Source of the DNA: Bacteroidales bacterium
GTDB taxonomy: Bacteria; Bacteroidota; Bacteroidia; Bacteroidales; VadinHA17
Length of the DNA stretch: 5,404 bases
Direction: 5' to 3'
NCBI GenBank assembly: GCA_025455505.1
Contig: JALOMK010000177.1
Location: 1 to 5,404, forward strand
Both the position numbers and the translations under genes were made by a program. How positions within the stretch are numbered: position 1 is the first letter of the stretch; each line of letters begins with the position of its first letter. Shown one piece after another: positions 1-5,404 of the stretch. The notes beneath the pieces were generated by a model, which made no database searches, had not been told where the DNA came from, and worked only from the letters and a program-made list of their open reading frames with translations.

Positions 1-320
1 TGCTCACCGGCAAGATCAGGCACGGCCATATTTTCAATGAAGGTGACACCAGGCCCTCAACCCAGTACTATAAGGAGCCAAACTTCTCGAGGATACTTCA
101 TCTGACAGATGCCCTCGGGGAACTTGCCTCCGACAGAGGGGTAACAACATCCCAGCTTGTCCTTAACTGGACAATGAGCCAACCCGGAATAAGCTGTGTA
201 CTTGCAGGGGCCAGGAATCCGGCCCAGGTGCTTGAGAACGTCAAGGCTGCAGATTTTACCCTTTCAGTATCTGAAAAACAGAATATTACAGAACTGCTTG
301 ACACTATAAAAATTGAATAA
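1..320 (+). CDS. Aldo/keto reductase, C-terminal part (5' end outside window)
   Basis: The frame is open from base 3 to the TAA at 318-320, giving 105 residues with no start in view, so only about the last third of an aldo/keto reductase of usual size (about 320 residues) is present. The segment fits the C-terminal part of the TIM barrel: an early LTGKI, then DTRPS, a helix (LHLTDALGELASDRGVT), QLVLNW, and the cofactor-binding stretch GISCVLAGARNPAQVLENVKAADF. In this family the GARN...QVLEN region binds the adenosine 2'-phosphate of NADPH, so an NADP(H)-linked oxidoreductase acting on sugar aldehydes or ketones in the cytoplasm is likely. Catalytic Asp, Tyr, Lys and His lie upstream of the window and cannot be checked. 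The stop is 12 bases before the PHP gene start, which suggests one transcript. The family call is firm; the substrate is unknown. Confidence 0.88.
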   Translation, partial: LTGKIRHGHIFNEGDTRPSTQYYKEPNFSRILHLTDALGELASDRGVTTSQLVLNWTMSQPGISCVLAGARNPAQVLENVKAADFTLSVSEKQNITELLDTIKIE

Positions 321-332
321 CAGAAGATCAAT

Positions 333-1580
333 ATGAAATACTTCCTGTCAGAATTTCCGGGCCTCGACAAAATAGCGGCTGAGATGCAGGGTGTCACAGT
401 TCCCGATTTCAGGGATGTAAACGGACATATTCATACTCCGTTTTCGTTTAGCGCATTCTCTTCGATGAATTCAATATTTGAAATGGCCGGTGGTGAGAGT
501 ATAAGCGTGCTAGGCATAAATGATTTCAATGTAGCCTCAGGCTACCAGGACTTCCATGCCGGGTGCCTGGAGCACAGGATCTTCCCTCTCTTCAACATTG
601 AGTTCATAGGGCTCATGGAAGAGGAACAGAAAAAAGGTATCAGGATCAATGATCCCAACAATCCCGGACGCGTTTACTTCAGCGGAAAGGGACTTGACTT
701 CCCCTTCGAGCCTGGTTTCTTCATGCGCCGCCAGCTCAGAAGCGTAATAGATGAAAGCCAGTCACAGGTGAAGTCTATGATCGACAAGCTGAACAGCCTG
801 ATCCCTGAAAAACACAGTGCTTTAAAACTGACTTATGAAACTGTCAAAAGGGAGTACACAAGCGGTCTTGTCAGGGAGAGGCATATAGCAAAAGCCCTGA
901 GGATAGCGGCATCGGGGAACTTCAGTTCGGATGACGAAATCAGAGTCTTTCTCGAATCGCTTTACGGGGGAAAGAAAAGCAGTGCTGATTACTCAAAACC
1001 GGCATCCCTTGAGAACGAAATAAGGAACAATATACTGAAAAGCGGAGGTACGGCATTTGTCCCTGAGAACGGAAAATCCTTCCTCAGCCTGAAGAAAATA
1101 ATAAGGATTATAACTTCAGCAGGAGGAATTCCGTGCTACCCTGTGCTGCTCGATGACCCAGCAGGAAAATTCACTGAATTTGAGGGGAATTTCGAAAGGC
1201 TTCATGATTCTCTCAGGAAACTGGGAGTTGAATGCATTGAACTGATCCCGGGCAGGAATGACATTAATATACTAACTGAGTTTGTCAGGTTTTTTGATGA
1301 AAGAGATTTCATTATCACTTTCGGAACTGAACACAATACACCCGAAATGATTCCGCTGTCTGTTACTGCAAGAGGATCTGCAATTCTTGATTCTTACCTC
1401 AAGGAAGTTGCATGGGAGGGCGCCTGCGTGATAGCTGCACACCAATATCTCAGGGCAGTCGGCAGGCAGGGCTATGTGTTGCCCGACGGCAGGCACAGCG
1501 CAAGCCAGAAAAAGGATCTCGTCCACCTCGGGCGGATGATAATTGAATATTACCTAAACAAGTACGGGAATGAAAGCTGA
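333..1580 (+). CDS. PHP-domain protein with atypical metal-site motifs
   Basis: This 415-residue protein looks like a PHP (polymerase and histidinol phosphatase) superfamily TIM-barrel protein, a fold usually housing a metal-dependent phosphoesterase. Visible PHP-like landmarks are NGHIHTPFS (residues 30-38; H32 and H34 match the first HxH motif), LGINDFN (60-66, at the place of TDHD), PLFNIEF (85-91; E90 matches the conserved Glu), AGGIPCYP (around 263-270, at the place of the GGxxxxAHP strand) and FGTEHNTPEM (330-339, at the place of GSDxH). Several usual ligands differ: F65 stands where the TDH histidine is expected and Y269 where the AHP histidine is expected. Residues about 131-200 form a charged, probably helical insertion that makes the protein longer than simple PHP enzymes. 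No signal peptide or membrane segment is seen, so it is probably cytoplasmic. ATG 333 lies 12 bases after the previous stop, with only a weak purine stretch before it. It could be a phosphatase or hydrolase of the sugar-phosphate pathway, or a non-catalytic partner. The fold is fairly sure, the function is not. Confidence 0.75.
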   Translation: MKYFLSEFPGLDKIAAEMQGVTVPDFRDVNGHIHTPFSFSAFSSMNSIFEMAGGESISVLGINDFNVASGYQDFHAGCLEHRIFPLFNIEFIGLMEEEQKKGIRINDPNNPGRVYFSGKGLDFPFEPGFFMRRQLRSVIDESQSQVKSMIDKLNSLIPEKHSALKLTYETVKREYTSGLVRERHIAKALRIAASGNFSSDDEIRVFLESLYGGKKSSADYSKPASLENEIRNNILKSGGTAFVPENGKSFLSLKKIIRIITSAGGIPCYPVLLDDPAGKFTEFEGNFERLHDSLRKLGVECIELIPGRNDINILTEFVRFFDERDFIITFGTEHNTPEMIPLSVTARGSAILDSYLKEVAWEGACVIAAHQYLRAVGRQGYVLPDGRHSASQKKDLVHLGRMIIEYYLNKYGNES

Positions 1581-3543
1581 ACTTAAGGAACTCCTGGAAA
1601 TATCACGATTCTACGGATCTTCAAAGGATTATGTCATCGCAGGCGGGGGAAACACTTCATTCAAGGATGATAGAACAATCTGGATAAAGTCAAGCGGCAC
1701 ATCACTCGCCGCACTTGATGAGGAAGGACTTGTTGCACTCAGCCGCGAGAAACTTAAGGTAATCGGCAGCAAGAACTATTCTGAGGATCCAATGAAGCGC
1801 GAGGAAGAAGTTAAGGAGGACCTCTACAGGAGTATTGACGATCCCCTGAAAGGAAAAAGGCCCTCAGTTGAAACTTCGCTGCACGAACTCATAGGATACA
1901 GGTTCGTTGTACACCTTCATCCTGCTGTAATTAACGGACTGCTATGCAGCAGGAACGCCAGGAAACTAAGCGAAAAGCTTTTCGGCGACAGTGCTCTCTT
2001 CATGCCATATACCGACCCCGGATATGTACTCTTTAAAAGGTTAAAGGAGGAAATCGCTGCTTATGAAGCAAGGCACGGCAGGTGCCCTTCAGTGATACTG
2101 CTCGAGAATCACGGCTCCTTCGTGGCTGCAGATACCTGTTCTGAGATAAAGAAAATATATGATCACCTGCTGAATACTATCAGCGGTGAAATAGGACAGC
2201 ACGCTGAAGTTGAAACAGCTGCATACAATGAAGTGATGCACAAGGTCCTGCCGGTGTTGCGAATGCTTCTCGGCACTGAAAAGCCTGCTGTCATAAGATA
2301 TAGGAACAATACCCTGCTTACCGAGTATTCAGGAAGCCAGAAGGATTTTCACAAGGTGTCAATGCCGCTGACACCTGATATAATTGTCTACTGCAAGGCA
2401 CGGTACATGTATATCGACCAGTCCTCGACGGCCGAAAAAATAACTGATTCTTTCAGGTACCAGTTACCTCACTTTATTTCCGAATATGGTTACATGCCGC
2501 GTGTGATAGTAATAAAGGATGCCGGTGTATTTGCGGCAGCACAAAGCTATGCTGCGGCCGGGACTATACTGGATGTATATGAGGACATGGCAAGGATAGT
2601 GAATTTTGCCGAAAAACTGGGAGGTGTGAAATACCTTAGTCCCGACCAGGTTGCATTTATCGACAACTGGGAGGTTGAAAACTACAGGAGAAAAGTGTCG
2701 CAGGGGGCTGCATCTGAAAACAGGCATTCCGACAGGACTGCAATAGTAACAGGAGGAGCCCAGGGATTTGGTGCCGGCATTGCCCAATCTCTCTCAAAGC
2801 TGAATATGAACGTAGTAGTTGCCGACCTTAATGAAAAAACGGGCAACGAGCTTGTCGGTGAACTGAACAGCACGAAATCCTCAAATCATTCGGTATTCGT
2901 CAGAACTGATGTTTCTGACCCTGAGTCGGTGGAATCGCTTATGAAATCGGCTGTAAGGGATTTCGGCGGCATAGATCTTGTAATATCAAATGCAGGCGTC
3001 CTCAGGGCAGGAGGACTCGATGAGATGGACCCTGAAACATTCAATTTCACAACATCTGTTAATTACAACGGATATTTCCATTGCGCGAAATACGCTTCCG
3101 AAGTTCTGAAGATTCAGAACAGGGAGAAACCCGGTTATTTCACCGACATTATCCAGGTAAATTCAAAATCAGGTCTGCGCGGGAGCAACAGGAATTTCGC
3201 TTATGCAGGTGCCAAGTTCGGAGGCATAGGGCTCACCCAGTCGTTTGCAATGGAACTTGCCCCGCATAACATAAAGGTCAACTCGGTGTGCCCTGGAAAC
3301 TTCTATGAAGGACCCCTCTGGTCTGATCCGGTCAACGGTTTGTTTGTACAGTACCTTAAAACGGGAAAGGTGCCTGGTGCAAAGACAATAGATGACGTCA
3401 GGAAATACTATGAGGACCAGGTTCCGATGAAAAGAGGCTGCAGGCTCGAAGATGTAATGAAGGCTATACTTTATATTATCGACCAGGAATACGAAACAGG
3501 CCAGGCCATCCCTGTCACCGGCGGACAGGTGATGCTGGGGTAG
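1570..3543 (+). CDS. Bifunctional class II aldolase / short-chain dehydrogenase fusion
   Basis: This is a 657-residue two-enzyme protein. Residues about 1-230 are a class II aldolase/adducin domain: GGGNTS (25-30) and KSSGT (40-44) are the phosphate-binding loops, E101 the likely catalytic acid/base, and H115, H117 (VVHLHP) and H181 (ENHGS) the expected zinc ligands. A middle segment (about 230-385), including PLTPDIIVYCKARYMY, resembles the extension seen in RhaE/RhaW-type rhamnulose-phosphate aldolase/dehydrogenase fusions. Residues about 388-657 are a classical SDR: TGGAQGFG (394-401), D419 ending the second strand (favours NAD over NADP), NAG (474-476), and the tetrad N498, S532, Y545, K549. 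Both active sites look intact. The likely role is cleavage of a ketose 1-phosphate to dihydroxyacetone phosphate plus an aldehyde, with NAD-linked oxidoreduction of the aldehyde or of a related polyol. RhaEW fusions are usually somewhat longer (about 690), so rhamnose is only one candidate; fucose, tagatose or hexitol phosphates are others. ATG 1570 is supported by the family-like N-terminus (ELLEISRFYG) and lies inside the end of the PHP gene, suggesting coupled translation. Confidence 0.92.
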   Translation: MKAELKELLEISRFYGSSKDYVIAGGGNTSFKDDRTIWIKSSGTSLAALDEEGLVALSREKLKVIGSKNYSEDPMKREEEVKEDLYRSIDDPLKGKRPSVETSLHELIGYRFVVHLHPAVINGLLCSRNARKLSEKLFGDSALFMPYTDPGYVLFKRLKEEIAAYEARHGRCPSVILLENHGSFVAADTCSEIKKIYDHLLNTISGEIGQHAEVETAAYNEVMHKVLPVLRMLLGTEKPAVIRYRNNTLLTEYSGSQKDFHKVSMPLTPDIIVYCKARYMYIDQSSTAEKITDSFRYQLPHFISEYGYMPRVIVIKDAGVFAAAQSYAAAGTILDVYEDMARIVNFAEKLGGVKYLSPDQVAFIDNWEVENYRRKVSQGAASENRHSDRTAIVTGGAQGFGAGIAQSLSKLNMNVVVADLNEKTGNELVGELNSTKSSNHSVFVRTDVSDPESVESLMKSAVRDFGGIDLVISNAGVLRAGGLDEMDPETFNFTTSVNYNGYFHCAKYASEVLKIQNREKPGYFTDIIQVNSKSGLRGSNRNFAYAGAKFGGIGLTQSFAMELAPHNIKVNSVCPGNFYEGPLWSDPVNGLFVQYLKTGKVPGAKTIDDVRKYYEDQVPMKRGCRLEDVMKAILYIIDQEYETGQAIPVTGGQVMLG

Positions 3544-3582
3544 GCACAAGTTATAACGGAGTAAAGGACGAAAGAAGACTGC

Positions 3583-3614
3583 CATCCTTCTCCGCCAACC
3601 GGCGGATACGGATG
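3583..3614. other. Two-part inverted repeat (possible RNA hairpin or operator)
   Basis: In the gap after the aldolase fusion, TCCGCC (3591-3596) and GGCGGA (3601-3606) form a perfect 6-bp stem around the loop AACC. Outside this, CATCC (3583-3587) pairs with GGATG (3610-3614), separated from the inner stem by a symmetric 3 x 3 internal loop. No T-run follows on the + strand (ATAAAACAAG comes next), so it is not a classic intrinsic terminator. It could be an mRNA-stabilising or processing hairpin between two operon segments, an attenuator, or a DNA operator. The pairing is directly visible; the role is inferred. Confidence 0.5.
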
Positions 3615-3622
3615 ATAAAACA

Positions 3623-3638
3623 AGACTGCAGGACTGCA
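3623..3638. repeat. Short tandem repeat, (A/G)GACTGCA x2
   Basis: Two adjacent 8-base units, AGACTGCA (3623-3630) and GGACTGCA (3631-3638), are followed by a partial unit AGACTT. A further near copy, AGACTGCC, lies at 3576-3583 on the other side of the hairpin, so AAGACTGC flanks the hairpin on both sides (3575-3582 and 3622-3629). These may be regulator half-sites or chance and slippage; the units are short and no function is claimed. Confidence 0.35.
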
Positions 3639-3640
3639 AG

Positions 3641-3668
3641 ACTTAAATAATATTGATTATTATTTACA
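3641..3668 (+). promoter_or_regulatory. A/T-rich leader before the zinc dehydrogenase, no Shine-Dalgarno
   Basis: The 28 bases before ATG 3669 are almost all A and T and contain no purine-rich Shine-Dalgarno box. Such leaders are common in Bacteroidota, where A/T richness near the start helps initiation. TAATATTG (3648-3655) differs by one base from the Bacteroidota -7 consensus TAnnTTTG, but there is no TTG-type -33 box at suitable spacing and it would leave a very short leader. A promoter is therefore only a weak possibility. The region does support the chosen start codon. Confidence 0.3.
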
Positions 3669-4931
3669 ATGAAAACAAAGGCTGTCAGAATATATGGTAA
3701 AAGGGACCTGAGGCTCGAAGAATTTGAGCTTCCTGAAATGAAAGATGACGAGATACTGGCCCAGGTTGTCTCCGACAGCATATGCATGTCATCGCACAAG
3801 GCGGCGCTTCAGGGAGCTGACCACAAAAGAGTGCCCGGCGACATAGATATTAATCCGACAATAATAGGCCATGAATTTTCGGGCATCATCCTCGATGTCG
3901 GGAAAAAATGGAGGCATAAATTCTCGAAGGGGCAGAAATTCTCAATTCAGCCGGCGATGGCAAAAGCAGGGACCCTTGATGCCCCGGGATATTCCTACAG
4001 GTTTATAGGAGGAGATGCGACACATATTATAATACCTCCGATAGTTATGGAAGCCGATTGCCTGCTCCCCTACGACGGCGAGGCATTCTTCCCTGCGTCG
4101 CTGTCGGAACCAATGTCGTGCATAGTCGGAGCTTTCCATGCCAGCTATCATGTCCCTCCCGGAACATATAAGCACGAGATGGGCATAAAGCCAGGCGGGA
4201 AGATGGCTATCCTGGCGGGAGTTGGCCCCATGGGGCTTGGCGCAATAGACTATGCACTGCACTGTGACAGGCGGCCGGCCTTCCTTGTAGTCACCGATAT
4301 TGACGACAGTCGCCTTTCGAGGGCCGCCTGCCTCTTCACTCCCGAACATGCCCTCGAAAGAGGAATTAAACTTGCATACGTCAATACAGCAAAGGTCGAT
4401 GATCCTGTGGCTTACCTTAAGCAGCTCACTGACAATACAGGGTTCGATGATGTTTTTGTATTTGCCCCTGTAAGGCAGGTCATTGAACAGGCCGACGCCA
4501 TCCTTGGCTTCGACGGGTGCCTTAATTTCTTTGCCGGCCCCACAAATCCTGAATTCAGGGCAGAGCTAAACTTTTACAATGTTCACTACGCATTCACACA
4601 TATCGTAGGGACCTCTGGCGGAAACACCGACGACATGGTCGAATCGCTGCAACTTATGGGAGAGGGAAGAATAAATCCTGCAGTTATGGTTACGCATGTG
4701 GGAGGCCTCGATTCAGTTGTCGACACAACACTCAATCTGCCACATATTCCGGGAGGGAAGAAACTGATCTACACAAATATCTCAATGCCTCTTGTGTCCT
4801 TGTACAAATTGGCTGAACTTGGCAAAACCGATAAATTATTCGAGGGACTGCACGAGATAGTTTCTAAAAACGATTACATCTGGTCGCTGGACGCTGAAAA
4901 ATACCTTCTTGCAAATGCAAGGTCTATATAG
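3669..4931 (+). CDS. Zinc-dependent medium-chain dehydrogenase, L-sorbose-1-phosphate reductase (SorE)-like
   Basis: This 420-residue medium-chain dehydrogenase has a GroES-like N-terminal catalytic domain and a Rossmann domain. The likely catalytic zinc ligands are C39 (SICMSS), H68-E69 (GHEFSG) and E147 (SLSEPMSC). The four-cysteine structural zinc lobe found in many alcohol dehydrogenases is absent. GVGPMGLG (184-191) binds the dinucleotide and D210 (VVTDID) at the end of the next strand favours NAD(H). The stretches CMSSHKAALQG..HKRVPGD, IIGHEFSG, FSIQPA, GYSYRFIGG and GAIDYALH resemble SorE-type sorbose-1-phosphate reductases, which are also about 410 residues and convert a ketose 1-phosphate to a hexitol phosphate. 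A polyol(-phosphate)/ketose(-phosphate) interconversion is therefore likely; the exact substrate is not. The start is fixed by the family-like N-terminus right after an A/T-rich leader. The gene follows the aldolase fusion by 125 bases, so it may share its transcript or have its own promoter. Its last 18 codons overlap the opposite-strand kinase gene. Confidence 0.88.
   Translation: MKTKAVRIYGKRDLRLEEFELPEMKDDEILAQVVSDSICMSSHKAALQGADHKRVPGDIDINPTIIGHEFSGIILDVGKKWRHKFSKGQKFSIQPAMAKAGTLDAPGYSYRFIGGDATHIIIPPIVMEADCLLPYDGEAFFPASLSEPMSCIVGAFHASYHVPPGTYKHEMGIKPGGKMAILAGVGPMGLGAIDYALHCDRRPAFLVVTDIDDSRLSRAACLFTPEHALERGIKLAYVNTAKVDDPVAYLKQLTDNTGFDDVFVFAPVRQVIEQADAILGFDGCLNFFAGPTNPEFRAELNFYNVHYAFTHIVGTSGGNTDDMVESLQLMGEGRINPAVMVTHVGGLDSVVDTTLNLPHIPGGKKLIYTNISMPLVSLYKLAELGKTDKLFEGLHEIVSKNDYIWSLDAEKYLLANARSI
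4874..4931. other. Convergent coding overlap of dehydrogenase and kinase genes
   Basis: The 3' ends of the + strand dehydrogenase (stop TAG 4929-4931) and the - strand kinase (stop TAA, seen as TTA at 4874-4876) overlap by 58 bases. The region encodes dehydrogenase residues 403-420 and the last 18 residues of the kinase. The two frames are set so that the third codon positions face each other, while first and second positions are opposed. There is no room for a bidirectional terminator between the genes, so transcripts ending past either stop would be antisense to the other. Confidence 0.75.
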
Positions 4932-5404
4932 TTTTCGTAGCTGAGGCAGACATTTGTAGCGAAATCGACGCCCGCTGCCGCAATTTTTGCCCATTCCCTC
5001 TCACCAAGGCCGGCGAGGTCTGATGGTCCTATTTTCATCCTGTAGAGAGATGATATTATTCCGGCATTGAAATTATCGCCTGCGCCTATTGTGCTCACGG
5101 GATCGATTTTTTTCACCGGGAACCTGCCGGAAAAGGATCCGGTCCTGATCCAGACTCCATCAGTGCTGGCCGTAAAAATCAGGCAGCCACAATAAGCTCT
5201 GACTGCATCCCATGCTTCATCGGGTCCCGTGGCCCCGAAGATATTCTGAAAATCCTCGTCAGAGCCCCTGACAACCGATGCAGCCTGCATGTTCTCGATT
5301 ATCATGGGTTTGAGTTTGTCAAGGTCTGAAATATGCGTTTTCCTGAAATTGGGATCATAATAGACTAAGGCGCCATTCATCCCGGCTCCTTTGATGAAGC
5401 TGCT
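4874..5404 (-). CDS. PfkB-family carbohydrate kinase, C-terminal part (5' end outside window)
   Basis: The - strand frame is open from the window edge (5404) to the stop at 4874-4876, giving 176 residues of a family usually near 300. An internal ATG at 5378-5380 is not the true start: the frame continues upstream as SSFIKGAG, and the core strand DPNFR (5342-5356) follows too closely for a PfkB N-terminus. The diagnostic second PfkB signature is present as DPVSTIGAGDNFNAG; GAGD (5075-5086) forms the anion hole and its Asp is the catalytic base. The segment TASTDGVWIRTGS matches the nucleotide-binding region that precedes it. The role is ATP-dependent phosphorylation of a sugar in the cytoplasm, fructokinase- or ribokinase-like; the sugar-binding N-terminal part lies outside the window, so specificity cannot be judged. 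It is convergent with the dehydrogenase, so it is transcribed separately, but probably belongs to the same metabolic locus. Confidence 0.92.
   Translation of the reverse strand, partial: SSFIKGAGMNGALVYYDPNFRKTHISDLDKLKPMIIENMQAASVVRGSDEDFQNIFGATGPDEAWDAVRAYCGCLIFTASTDGVWIRTGSFSGRFPVKKIDPVSTIGAGDNFNAGIISSLYRMKIGPSDLAGLGEREWAKIAAAGVDFATNVCLSYENYIDLAFARRYFSASSDQM

Noticed and set aside
333..1580. PHP protein as a DNA polymerase PHP domain, DNA polymerase X or plain histidinol phosphatase
   Set aside because: There is no polymerase domain and no histidine-pathway neighbour, and key histidines of the standard PHP site are replaced.
3583..3614. Intrinsic terminator for the upstream operon
   Set aside because: The stem is followed by ATAAAACAAG rather than a T-run, and the strongest part is only 6 bp, so it is reported as a hairpin of unknown role.
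3169..3639. 156-residue open frame on the - strand across the end of the aldolase-SDR gene and the gap
   Set aside because: It lies antisense to the conserved SDR C-terminus, its translation is low-complexity Cys/Arg/Ser/Leu-rich with no recognisable motif, and it has no supporting start context.
3648..3655. Bacteroidota -7 promoter box (TAATATTG)
   Set aside because: It has one mismatch to TAnnTTTG, no partner -33 box at suitable spacing, and lies only 13 bases before the start codon; chance is likely in such A/T-rich sequence.
3942..4349. 135-residue open frame on the - strand inside the zinc dehydrogenase gene
   Set aside because: It is fully antisense to the conserved zinc-ligand and Rossmann regions and shows no domain-like pattern; it is a shadow of the real gene.
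5378..5380. ATG as the start of the PfkB kinase
   Set aside because: The frame stays open upstream to the window edge and the protein from here would lack the sugar-binding half of the family, so it is an internal Met.

Overview
The window holds five protein-coding genes and nothing recognisable as an RNA gene, CRISPR array, transposon or phage gene. The likely source is a member of the Bacteroidota, probably an environmental Bacteroidales-type organism. The reasons are: Shine-Dalgarno sequences are weak or absent before the starts; one gene has a very A/T-rich leader; AGG (Arg) and ATA (Ile) codons are frequent at moderate GC; and the genes look like Bacteroidota carbohydrate-metabolism families. 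This assignment is inference; there is no marker gene in the window.

Layout. (1) Bases 1-320, + strand: the last 105 codons of an aldo/keto reductase. (2) 333-1580, +: a 415-residue PHP-domain protein whose metal-binding motifs are only partly conserved. (3) 1570-3543, +: a 657-residue fusion of a class II (fuculose/rhamnulose-phosphate type) aldolase with a short-chain dehydrogenase; it overlaps the PHP gene by 11 bases. (4) 3544-3668: a 125-base gap with a two-part hairpin, short direct repeats and an A/T-rich leader. (5) 3669-4931, +: a 420-residue zinc-dependent medium-chain dehydrogenase resembling L-sorbose-1-phosphate reductase (SorE). (6) 4874-5404, - strand: the C-terminal part of a PfkB-family sugar kinase, convergent with the dehydrogenase and overlapping its 3' end by 58 bases.

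Taken together the genes look like a catabolic module for a sugar, sugar alcohol or sugar phosphate. A kinase could make a sugar phosphate. The zinc dehydrogenase and/or the SDR domain could interconvert polyol and ketose (phosphate). The aldolase domain could split the ketose phosphate into a triose phosphate plus an aldehyde, and the SDR domain or the aldo/keto reductase could deal with the aldehyde. The PHP protein is the unexplained member: it is tightly coupled to the aldolase fusion, so it probably acts in the same pathway. The substrate cannot be read from the sequence. The most notable items are the altered PHP active site, its coupling to the fusion enzyme, and the convergent coding overlap at the end of the module.
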